The notes under the pieces are model-generated. The model worked only from the letters and a program-made list of their open reading frames with translations. It made no database searches and was not told the origin of the DNA. Source: Arcuatula senhousia (taxonomy: Eukaryota > Mollusca > Bivalvia > Mytilida > Mytilidae). From it: a stretch of 64,000 nt of DNA. Position numbers and translations under genes: made by a program. The number at the start of each line of letters is the position of its first letter. Positions within the stretch are counted from its first letter, which is position 1. The stretch lies in contig CAXARO010000170.1 in the NCBI GenBank assembly GCA_963971305.1, positions 1-64,000 on the forward strand, given 5' to 3'. Shown one piece after another: positions 48,269-58,784 of the stretch.

Positions 48269-51200
48269 ACCTCTAAATACCCTGTACAAGACTTTTAATC
48301 ACGTTATATCAGAATCACATACCACCAGAAGCCTAGTACAAGTATTTTATTAACGTTATCTAGGGCTCCAATACCACAAGAAACACAGAGTCGATCTTTT
48401 ATTCGCCTTATCTAGTGGTCATATACCACCTGAAATCCTGTACCAGTTTTTTATGCACGTTATCAATGGGTCATTTACCATCAGAAATCCTGTACCAGTC
48501 ATTTATTCACATTTAATAGATGGCATTGACCTCCAGAAACACTGTACCAGTCTTTCATGCACGTTATCTATGGATCATTAACCATCGGAAACCCAGTACA
48601 AGTCTTTTATTCACGTTATCTAGGGGGCATATACCACCAAAAACCCAGTACTAGTATTTTATTCACGTAATCTAGGGGTCATTTATCACCAGAAACCCAG
48701 TACAAGTCATTTAATCGCGTTATCTAGGGGTCATATACCACCAGAAATCCTGTACCAGTCTTTTATTCACGTTATCTATGGGTCATACACCACAAACAAC
48801 CCAGTAGCAGTCTTGTATTCACGTTTTCGAAGGTCATATACCAAAGGAAATCCAGTACCAGTCTTTTTAAACGTTATCTAAGGGTCCTATACCACCAGAA
48901 ACCCAGTACAAGTCTTTTATTCACGTTATCTAGGGGTCATATACCACAAGAAACCCAGTACAAGTCTTTTATTCGCGTTATCTAGGGGTCATATACCACC
49001 AGAAATCATGTACCAGTCTTTTATGCACGTTATCTAGGGTCATTTACCTCTAAATACCCTGTACAAGACTTTTAATCACGTTATATCAGAATCACATACC
49101 ACCAGAAGCCTAGTACAAGTATTTTATTAACGTTATCTAGGGCTCCAATACCACCAGAAACACAGGGCCGATCTTTTATTCGCCTTATCTAGTGGTCATA
49201 TACCACCTGAAATCCTGTACCAGTCTTTTATGCACGTTATCTATGGGTCATTTACCACCAAAAATCCTGTACCAGTCATTTATTCACATTTAATAGATGG
49301 CATTGACCTCCAGAAACACTGTACCAGTCTTTCATGCACGTTATCTATGGATCATTAACCATCGGAAACCCAGTACAAGTCTTTTATTCACGTTATTTAG
49401 GGGGCATATACCACCAAAAACCTAGTACTAGTATTTTATTCACGTAATCTAGGGGTCATTTATCACCAGAAACCCAGTACAAGTCATTTATTCGCGTTAT
49501 CTAGGGGTCATATACCACCAGAAATCCTGTACCAGTCTTTTATTCACGTTATCTATGGGTCATACACCACAAACAACCCAGTAGCAGTCTTTTATTCACG
49601 TTTTTGAAGGTCATATACCACAGGAAATCCAGTACCAGTCTTTTTAAACGTTATCTAGGGGTCCTATACCACCAGAAACCCAGTACAAGTCTTTTATTCA
49701 CGTTATCTAGGGGTCATATACCACAAGAAACCCAGTACAAGTCTTTTATTCGCGTTATCTAGGGGTCATATACCACCAGAAATCCTGTACCAGTCTTTTA
49801 TGCACGTTATCTAGGGTCATTTACCTCTAAATACCCTGTACAAGACTTTTAATCACGTTATATCAGAATCACATACCACCAGAAGCCTAGTACAAGTATT
49901 TTATTAACGTTATCTAGGCCTCCAATACCACAAGAAACACAGGGCCGATCTTTTATTCGCCTTATCTAGTGGTCATATACCACCTGAAATCCTGTACCAG
50001 TTTTTTATGCACGTTATCAATGGGTCATTTACCATCAGAAATCCTGTACCAGTCATTTATTCACATTTAATAGATGGCATTGACCTCCAGAAACACTGTA
50101 CCAGTCTTTCATGCACGTTATCTATGGATCATTAACCATCGGAAACCCAGTACAAGTCTTTTATTCACGTTATCTAGGGGGCATATACCACCAAAAACCC
50201 AGTACTAGTATTTTATTCACGTAATCTAGGGGTCATTTATCACCAGAAACCCAGTACAAGTCATTTAATCGCGTTATCTAGGGGTCATATACCACCAGAA
50301 ATCCTGTACCAGTCTTTTATTCACGTTATCTATGGGTCATACACCACAAACAACCCAGTAGCAGTCTTGTATTCACGTTTTCGAAGGTCATATACCAAAG
50401 GAAATCCAGTACCAGTCTTTTTAAACGTTATCTAGGGGTCCTATACCACCAGAAACCCAGTACAAGTCTTTTATTCACGTTATCTAGGGGTCATATACCA
50501 CAAGAAACCCAGTACAAGTCTTTTATTCGCGTTATCTAGGGGTCATATACCACCAGAAATCATGTACCAGTCTTTTATGCACGTTATCTAGGGTCATTTA
50601 CCTCTAAATACCCTGTACAAGACTTTTAATCACGTTATATCAGAATCACATACCACCAGAAGCCTAGTACAAGTATTTTATTAACGTTATCTAGGGCTCC
50701 AATACCACCAGAAACACAGGGCCGATCTTTTATTCGCCTTATCTAGTGGTCATATACCACCTGAAATCCTGTACCAGTCTTTTATGCACGTTATCTATGG
50801 GTCATTTACCACCAAAAATCCTGTACCAGTCATTTATTCACATTTAATAGATGGCATTGACCTCCAGAAACACTGTACCAGTCTTTCATGCACGTTATCT
50901 ATGGATCATTAACCATCGGAAACCCAGTACAAGTCTTTTATTCACGTTATTTAGGGGGCATATACCACCAAAAACCTAGTACTAGTATTTTATTCACGTA
51001 ATCTAGGGGTCATTTATCACCAGAAACCCAGTACAAGTCATTTATTCGCGTTATCTAGGGGTCATATACCACCAGAAATCCTGTACCAGTCTTTTATTCA
51101 CGTTATCTATGGGTCATACACCACAAACAACCCAGTAGCAGTCTTTTATTCACGTTTTCGAAGGTCATATACCACAGGAAATCCAGTACCAGTCTTTTTA

Positions 51201-52155
51201 AACGTTATCTAGGGGTCCTATACCACCAGAAACCCAGTACAAGTCTTTTATTCACGTTATCTAGGGGTCATATACCACAAGAAACCCAGTACAAGTCTTT
51301 TATTCGCGTTATCTAGGGGTCATATACCACCAGAAATCCTGTACCAGTCTTTTATGCACGTTATCTAGGGTCATTTACCTCTAAATACCCTGTACAAGAC
51401 TTTTAATCACGTTATATCAGAATCACATACCACCAGAAGCCTAGTACAAGTATTTTATTAACGTTATCTAGGGCTCCAATACCACAAGAAACACAGGGCC
51501 GATCTTTTATTCGCCTTATCTAGTGGTCATATACCACCTGAAATCCTGTACCAGTTTTTTATGCACGTTATCAATGGGTCATTTACCATCAGAAATCCTG
51601 TACCAGTCATTTATTCACATTTAATAGATGGCATTGACCTCCAGAAACACTGTACCAGTCTTTCATGCACGTTATCTATGGATCATTAACCATCGGAAAC
51701 CCAGTACAAGTCTTTTATATTCACGTTATCTAGGGGGCATATACCACCAAAAACCAAGTACTAGTATTTTATTCACGTAATCTAGGAGCCATTTATCACC
51801 AGAAACCCAGTACAAGTCGTTTAATCGCGTTATCTAGGGGTCATATACCACCAGAAATCCTGTACCAGTCTTTTATTCACGTTCTCTATGGGTCATACAC
51901 CACAAACAACCCAGTAGCAGTCTTGTATTCACGTTTTCGAAGGTCATATACCAAAGGAAATCCAGTACCAGTCTTTTTAAACGTTATCTAGGGGTCCTAT
52001 AACACCAGAAACCCAGTACAAGTCTTTTATTCACGTTATCTAGGGGTCATATACCACAAGAAACCCAGTACAAGTCTTTTTTTCGCGTTATCTAGGGGTC
52101 ATATACCACCAGAAATCCTGTACCAGTCTTTTATGCACGTTATCTAGGGTCATTT
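48269..52155 (+). repeat. Higher-order repeat: five 777-bp units in satellite B
   Basis: The variant monomer 'ACCTCTAAATACCCTGTACA' starts at 48269, 49046, 49823, 50600, 51377 and again at 52156. The spacings are four of 777 bp and one of 779 bp, that is 15 monomers each. Diagnostic variants alternate between successive units, giving a 1554-bp dimer. Confidence 0.88.
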
Positions 52156-53139
52156 ACCTCTAAATACCCTGTACAAGACTTTTAATCACGTTATATCAGA
52201 ATCATATACCACCAGAAGCCTAGTACAAGTCTTTTATTAACGTTATCTACGGCTCCTATACCACCAGAAACACAGTGCTAATCTTTTATTCGCCTTATCT
52301 AGTGGTCATATACCACCTGAAATCCTGTACCAGTCTTTTATGCACGTTATCTATGGACCATTTACAAACAGCAACCCTTAACCAGTCTTTTATTCACATT
52401 AAATAGATGGCATTGACCTCCAGAAACACTGTAACAGTCTTTCATGCACGTTATCTATGGATCATTAACCACCGGAAACCCAGTACTAGTCTTTTATTCA
52501 CGTTATCTAGTGGTCATATACCACCAGCAGAAACCCAGTACAAGCCTTTTATTCACGTTATCTAGATAGGGGTCATATACCACCAGAAACCCAGGGCCAA
52601 TCTTTTATTCACGTTATTTAGGGGTCATATACCACCAGAAACCCAGTACAAGTCTTTTATTAATGTTATCTAGGGGTCATATACCACCAGAAATCCTGTA
52701 CCTGTCTTTTATTCACGTTATCTAGGGGTCATTTACCACCGGAAACCCTGAACCAGTCTTTTATTCACGTTTAATAGATGGCATTGACCTCCAGAAACAC
52801 TGTACCAGTCTTTCATTCACGTTATCCTTGGATCATTTACCACCGGAAACCAAGTACTAGTCTTTTATTCACGTTATCAAGTGGTCATATACCACCAGAA
52901 ACCCAGTACAAGTCTTTTATTCTCGTTATCTAGGGGTCATATACCACCAGAAACCCAGTACAAGTCTTTTATTCGCGTTATTTAGGGGTCATATACCACC
53001 AGAAACCCAGTACAAGTCTTTTATTCACGTTATCTAGGGGTCATATTCCACCTGAAATCCTGTACCAGTCTTTTATTCACGTTATCTATGGGTCATTTAC
53101 CACCGAACCCTGAACCAGTCTTTTATTCACGTTTAATAG

Positions 53140-54950
53140 ATGGCATTGACCTCCAGAAACACTGTACCAGTCTTTCATGTACGTTATCTATGGATCATTT
53201 ACCACTGGAAACCCAGTACTAGTCTTTTATTCACGTTATTTAGTGGTCATATACCACCAGAACCCCAGTACAAGTCTTTTATTCACGTTATCTATGGGTC
53301 ATATACCACCAGAAATCCTGTACCAGTCTTTTATGCACGTTATTTATGGGTCATTTCCCAGTACTAGTCTTTTATTCACGTTATCTATTGGTCATGTATC
53401 ATCAGAAACCCAGTACTAGTCTTTTATTCACGTTATCTAGGGGTCATTTACCACCAGAAACCCAGTACTAATTTTATATTCACGTTATCTAGTGTACATA
53501 TACCACCAGAAACCCAGTACAAGTCTTTTATTCACGTTATTTAGGGGGCATATTCAACCTGAAATCCTGTACCAGTCTTTTATGCACGTTATCTATGGGT
53601 CATTTCCCAGTACATGTACTAGTCTTTTATTCACGTTATCTATGGGTCATGTATCTTTAGAAACCTTGTACTAATCTTTTATGTACGTTATCTAGGGGTC
53701 AGTCTTTTTTTCGCGTTATGTAAGGGTCATATATCACCAGAAATCTATGGGTCATTTACCACCGGAAACCCAGTTCTAGTCTTTTATTCACGTTATCTAG
53801 TGGTCATATACCACCAGAAACCCAGTACAAGTCTTTTATTAATGTTATCTAGGGGTCATATACCACCAGAAATCCTGTACCTGTCTTTTATTCACGTTAT
53901 CTAGGGGTCATTTACCACCGGAAACCCTGAACCAGTCTTTTATTCACGTTTAATAGATGGCATTGACCTCCAGAAACACTGTACCAGTCTTTCATTCACG
54001 TTATCTTTGGATCATTTACCACCGGAAACCAAGTACTAGTCTTTTATTCACGTTATCAAGTGGTCATATACCACCAGAAACCCAGTACAAGTCTTTTATT
54101 CGCGTTATCTAGGGGTCATATACCACCAGAAACCTAGTACAAGTCTTTTATTCACGTTATCTAGGGGTCATATTACACCTGAAATCCTGTACCAGTCTTT
54201 TATTCACGTTATCTATGGGTCATTTACCACCGGAAACCCTGAACCAGTCTTTTATTCACGTTTAATAGATGGCATTGACCTCCAGAAACACTGTACCAGT
54301 CTATCATGTACGTTATCTATGGATCATTTACCACTGGAAACCCAGTACTAGTCTTTTATTCACGTTATTTAGTGGTCATATACCACCAGAACCCCAGTAC
54401 AAGTCTTTTATTCACGTTATCTATGGGTCATATACCACCAGAAATCCTGTACCAGTCTTTTATGCACGTTATTTATGGGTCATTTCCCAGTACTAGTCAT
54501 TTATTCACGTTATCTATTGGTCATGTATCATCAGAAACCCAGTACTAGTCTTTTATTCACGTTATCTAGGGGTCATTTACCACCAGAAACCCAGTACTAA
54601 TTTTATATTCACGTTATCTAGTGTACATATACCACCAGAAACCCAGTACAAGTCTTTTATTCACGTTATCTAGGGGGCATATTCAACCTGAAATCCTGTA
54701 CCAGTCTTTTATTCACGTTATCTAGGGGTCATATACCACCAGAAATCCTGTACCAGTCTTTTATGCACGTTATCTATGGGTCATTTCCCAGTACAAATGT
54801 ACTAGTCTTTTATTCACGTTATCTATGGGTCATGTATCTTTAGAAACCTTGTACTAATCTTTTATGTACGTTATCTAGGGGTCAGTCTTTTTTCGCGTTA
54901 TGTAAGGGTCATATACCACCAGAAATCTATGGGTCATTTACCACCGGAAA
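53140..54950 (+). repeat. 1129-bp duplication within satellite B
   Basis: The segment from 53140 ('ATGGCATTGACCTCCAGAAA') recurs from 54269 with few changes, including the unusual 'CATTTCCCAGTACTAGTC' and 'TATTCAACCTGAAATCC' variants. The second copy has an extra monomer near 54710. Confidence 0.8.
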
Positions 54951-55060
54951 CCCAGTTCTAGTCTTTTATTCACGTTATCTAGTGGTCATATACCACCAGA
55001 AACCCAGTACAAGTCTTTTATCCATGTCATCTAGGGGTCTTTAATCAATGTTAAGTAGGG

Positions 55061-55256
55061 GCCATTTGGCTACATTATACGTTCCTGCTGTACTGATGAT
55101 GAGTTGTTTGACGTTTCTGAGGGAATCGAACCTTCCAATAACTCTTATCGAGATGGATGACCTTTATATATAACGTTAATATAACAATGATATTGAGATT
55201 TTGTAATTTGATCTTCAACAGTTATTACATCTGAATAGAGACCGCTATCAATGGTT
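55061..55256. other. Spacer after satellite B
   Basis: Nothing recognised. Confidence 0.45.
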
Positions 55257-55259
55257 TTA

Positions 55260-55596
55260 GGGACCGACCATTTAACTTGAAAAGGGGGGGCTTCGTTTTT
55301 TCCAAAAAAAATATTTTGAAAATGATTTTTGATGAAACAAATATTTTGAAAATGATTTTTGATGAAAAAAATATTTTGGCAGCAGAGGGTAAGAAAAAAA
55401 AACATTCTGAAGAAGAATTTCTGCCATATAAAATAATGCTAATAATAAAAAAAAATATTCTGTCGCGACGCTTTCCAAAAATAAAAATTCTGACATGACG
55501 CATTCACAAATAATTTTTTTTCCGCGCTTTTTAAAAATTTTTCTGGCCAAAACAAAAAACCAAGCCCCCCCCTCTTCAAGTTAAATGGTCCGTCCC
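55260..55596. mobile_element. Harbinger-like MITE (337 bp)
   Basis: Flanked by TTA (55257-55259 and 55597-55599). Inverted ends of about 35 bp read GGGACCGACCATTTAACTTG at the left and, inward, GGGACGGACCATTTAACTTG at the right, followed by a G-run and GCTT. A TWA target duplication suits PIF/Harbinger. The interior has two 30-bp units with 'ATATTTTGAAAATGATTTTT'. No transposase. The overlapping ORFs are artefacts of the AT-rich interior. Confidence 0.82.
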
Positions 55597-55639
55597 TTAG
55601 TACACAAGATGATCTCATTTTGATGCATTTCAATGACAC

Positions 55640-55985
55640 ACGTATGTCCCCATTTCGATATCTTTGATAAGACGCAAAGTCCTCATTTAGAAATCACATA
55701 TCATACTACTGTGTGTCCCCATTTAATTCACAAAATAAATGCAAGCAAAAGTCCCCATTTAAAAAGCTGTTATCATACATGTGTGTATTATTTGTGTGTC
55801 CCCATTTAGTTCAGTAAATTTATATTATCAAAATGACATTTCACAGCTACCAACTGTTACATGCGATAATAACAAGTTCTTTTGTAAGCAAATCTGATAT
55901 CAATTTAAACATAGGACCAACACGAAAGAAGTCCCCATTTGATCGTGTTATATCAGGTGTCCCCACTTGACACCTTAGACATGTA
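55640..55985 (+). repeat. Cluster of GTCCCCATTT motifs
   Basis: 'GTCCCCATTT' occurs near 55646, 55720, 55752, 55798 and 55931, with variants 'GTCCTCATTT' and 'GTCCCCACTT'. Intervals are irregular. The same motif occurs in the exon array and satellite A. Function unknown. Confidence 0.6.
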
Positions 55986-56762
55986 TGTGTGAGTGAGTGT
56001 GTGTGTCAATGTGCATATTTACATACATACAGCTGCAAGCGAAGATAATTGTTTTCTTTTTTCCCTTAAACACTTATAAGAATAACAATGCATAATAAAC
56101 TAAATTAAAACAAAAATAAACAAATGCAAAATTAATACATATTGTAGTATACCTCCAAGGGTTAGCCTGGATTTGACAACTTTTTGATGCCCCTTTGGAA
56201 GATTTTGTAGTACTCATAGATCGTTTTACCCCTGTTAATTGTAGTAGATTTTTGTGTTTCATTTTTGTCAGTCTTTGACCCCCCTCTTCTCTTGTTTTAG
56301 TGTAACCCTAGTGGATTTTAGGTATTAAAAGCTATATGCTTACATTCCCCTCATCCAAGGCTAACCAATTCCTTTATACAGGTGCCATATATATTGTACT
56401 TTTACTAGAAAGTGTTGCAACAAGTGGTTGAAACTCGCTACTTTCATTTTTGTCAGCGTTCATAGAAACACCGGAAGTTTACAAAATAATCTTTAACTTT
56501 GGCACGTTTTTACATTTTTTTAAGAGTGAAATAATATTTCCGAGTCTTTATAACACAAATTGGCCTTCCAGAATCTATGTAGATTTTTACGTAATTCATA
56601 TTTAACCACTGTGCTAACTTTGTTCTACGGAACTAGATTTATGTGTAGGGATTCATGTACATTCCATTTAAATCAAGTTAGTCGGCTGACGCATAATCGA
56701 TGACTTATCACTGATAGAAGTTTTTATGCCGGGAAATTTAAATTATAAGTTTCTTTTATTAT
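55986..56762. other. Unassigned sequence upstream of the gypsy element
   Basis: No gene recognised. The left edge of the LTR is not certain and could lie in this stretch. Confidence 0.4.
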
Positions 56763-56873
56763 TGTAATCGTATTTTTATACTGCCGGCAAAGTAAATAAA
56801 TAGATTGTGAATGTTATAAGCTTAAGTAAGGGGGCTGCCGGCCGAGTAGGGATTTGCCGGCTTTTCCTGGCCC

Positions 56874-56880
56874 TATATAA
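56874..56880 (+). promoter_or_regulatory. LTR TATA box
   Basis: TATATAA lies in a locally GC-rich context ('GCCCTATATAAGGCGGGA'), a classic U3 promoter. Transcription would start about 25-30 bp downstream. Confidence 0.6.
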
Positions 56881-56940
56881 GGCGGGAAGCACTTCAAGAT
56901 GGCATATCGCATCTGACGCTAAAGCTGATCACATCGCTGA

Positions 56941-56946
56941 AATAAA
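56941..56946 (+). terminator. LTR polyadenylation signal AATAAA
   Basis: It lies about 65 bp after the TATA box, as expected for the R region. It would act in the 3' LTR copy. Confidence 0.45.
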
Positions 56947-57481
56947 CCAACTTTGCTATTAAGCCTTAAGACAGGTACCAGTCCCGATAGGTTTAAGAAG
57001 AATATTTAGAGAATACCAATAGTAATTTAAAGAAAGAATAGTCCAACAATATAATTTATACAAAGCCATATTGAATATATTCCATTTCCAATTGAAAGTC
57101 AGTCAACCAAAGAAAGATGTCCATTGTTTACTTCCGTTTTGAATATACCAAATTTTGCCTTAAGATTATAAAAAGAATTAAAGAGAAACGTACCTTATAG
57201 AAAGAATTTAACAAACTGTCAGATGATGCGATGTCCCACCACACCGACGAACCGCCTTATATATATAAGCAGCACTGGTTTTATTGGGGAAAAGGAAGGC
57301 CAACATCCTGCATTTTATTGTTACAATATTTGATTGCTGTTGAATAACGTTGTACTACTACTAATTAAATGAACTCATGATAACAGATTTATACAATACA
57401 AATATTTATTGAAGAGAATCTTTATTTATTGCCCCTACTGAAGACCAGTTGAAGAAGACCACCCGTCCGTCTATTACACAC

Positions 57482-57499
57482 TGGTGTCAGAAGTGGGAT
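57482..57499 (+). other. Primer binding site for tRNA-Leu
   Basis: TGGTGTCAGAAGTGGGAT is complementary to a tRNA-Leu 3' end (ATCCCACTTCTGACA plus CCA), which would prime minus-strand DNA synthesis. Confidence 0.8.
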
Positions 57500-57674
57500 T
57501 TTTATACATTTTAAAAGTCCTAGGATACGATCTCACGTTTTTTCAGAATTTAACTTTTGCACATTTACGGAACCTTGGTGTGGTGGAATATATTACCTTT
57601 ACATGTATTAACGTTTTTGTTTATTGAATTTAAAGACTGCCTGTAACTGTTCAGCTAGCTGTTTGAAAGATACA

Positions 57675-58784
57675 ATGGCAGAATCCCCGGATAGAGAAAT
57701 AGTTTTCCGACGGAACCAAGAAGAACCTGACGTCGCAGAACAAAATAACTTTGAAGATGCCAATGAGACGCTAGACGAAGACGATCAAGCAAGACGAGAC
57801 AGGGGTGACGGAGATGTCCGTGCTCACCCACCAAACAGGCGTTGTAGAGATGGTCAAGGCGACGCTGGTACGATGATGCCCTACAAACTGTCTGTTAAAC
57901 CAGAGACATACGACGGAGTTGAGGATTGGGAGGAGTACATATCTCACTTCGAGATTTGTGCTGAACTTGGCAGATGGACGGACCACGAGAAACTTTTGGC
58001 ACTGGGAATGGCACTGAAGGGACCGGCAAGAACATTTTACATTAGCCTATCAGCAGCAGATAGACGAACTTACGATGCCTTAGTTCAAAGACTTGGTCAA
58101 AGATTCGGGAGCACACGACAGAGAAGTAGATGGCTGTCGAGACTAGAAAGCAGGAAAAGAGGTCAAAGTGAATCCATTGCAGTCCTAGCTGATGACTTAA
58201 GACAAATGGCACAGAGGGCGTACTCAGACCTAGACGCTAGAGCACAAGAAGTATTGGCATTGAACCAGCTATATAAAAGCGTATCACCAGAGATAAAGTA
58301 CCAATGTACTAACCAGGGCTGTGAAACTGTTACAGACGCTGTAGAAGTTATTGAAAGATACGAAGCTATTGTTGGGGACAGCTCAGAAAAGAGAAGATCC
58401 AATATAAGGATGGTGACGGACGGAGGTTCCACAGAAAACAGTCCCATGAAGACGGGAAATGAAAGCAACATGACAGATACGCTAGACAAATTGACCAGAT
58501 TAGTTGACCGCCTAGATGATAGAAACAGTCAGACGAATAGAGGGTATAGCAAACCAGGTGCCAACAATCGAAATTTTAGGAAGCCTCTCGCCTGCCATTT
58601 CTGTGGAAAGACAGACCACCTAATAAAGAATTGCACAGCATACTCCAAATGCAAAGAAGACTTTAGGGCACAACAGCAGGCGCAAGCACAACCCCAGACG
58701 GACGCTAAACAGAAAAACAACAGCTCCGCATCCGCATCGTTTTCAAGAAACCAGGGAAACTTCAACTCCCCACTGGATCTATAG
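57675..58784 (+). CDS. gag: Gag polyprotein (capsid and nucleocapsid)
   Basis: 369 codons. I take the ATG at 57675 (MAESPDREIV), because the frame upstream to 57624 has no ATG. The acidic N-terminus is followed by a capsid-like region, with 'YDGVEDWEEYISHFEI' and 'ALGMALKGPARTFYISL' at about residues 85-135 and the retrotransposon-gag block 'RWLSRLESRKRGQSESIA'. A CCHC zinc knuckle, CHFCGKTDHLIKNC (C-x2-C-x4-H-x4-C), sits at residues 307-320, followed by a Q-rich tail. Gag packages the element RNA and forms particles. The last 76 nt overlap the pol frame. The frame is intact. Confidence 0.92.
   Translation: MAESPDREIVFRRNQEEPDVAEQNNFEDANETLDEDDQARRDRGDGDVRAHPPNRRCRDGQGDAGTMMPYKLSVKPETYDGVEDWEEYISHFEICAELGRWTDHEKLLALGMALKGPARTFYISLSAADRRTYDALVQRLGQRFGSTRQRSRWLSRLESRKRGQSESIAVLADDLRQMAQRAYSDLDARAQEVLALNQLYKSVSPEIKYQCTNQGCETVTDAVEVIERYEAIVGDSSEKRRSNIRMVTDGGSTENSPMKTGNESNMTDTLDKLTRLVDRLDDRNSQTNRGYSKPGANNRNFRKPLACHFCGKTDHLIKNCTAYSKCKEDFRAQQQAQAQPQTDAKQKNNSSASASFSRNQGNFNSPLDL

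Larger units (their letters stand above)
42740..55060 (+). repeat. Satellite B, 52-bp monomer with higher-order repeats
   Basis: The monomer contains 'CCACCAGAAACCCAGTACAA', 'GTCTTTTATTCACGTTATCT' and 'AGGGGTCATATA'. By length about 237 monomers are present. Variant monomers ('TTTAATAGATGGCATTGACC', 'CCTCTAAATACCCTGTACAA', 'CGCCTTATCTAG') recur in ordered sets. The array is head-to-tail throughout and ends at 'AAGTAGGGGCCATTTGGC'. All ORFs here are shadows of the repeat. Confidence 0.93.
56763..57478 (+). repeat. Candidate 5' LTR
   Basis: The right edge is fixed to within a few bases by the primer binding site at 57482. The left edge was chosen because TGTAATCG at 56763 mirrors CTATTACA at 57471-57478 with one mismatch, the usual TG...CA layout. 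Without the 3' LTR it cannot be confirmed. Confidence 0.45.

Noticed and set aside
42668..54548. Plus-strand ORFs of 60-157 codons in satellite B
   Set aside because: Same reason: frames that happen to lack stops in a 52-bp tandem repeat.
38640..55060. CRISPR-like regular array
   Set aside because: Monomers abut with no unique spacers, and the DNA is eukaryotic.
55140..55640. Overlapping 60-92 codon ORFs rich in Phe, Ile and Lys
   Set aside because: They are produced by the AT-rich interior and inverted ends of a MITE.
57624..57674. Upstream extension of gag
   Set aside because: The frame is open but has no ATG. The first ATG is at 57675.
58712..58718. GAAAAAC as the gag-pol slippery site
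   Set aside because: The first three bases are not identical, and it has no stem at the right distance, whereas GGGAAAC at 58754 satisfies both.
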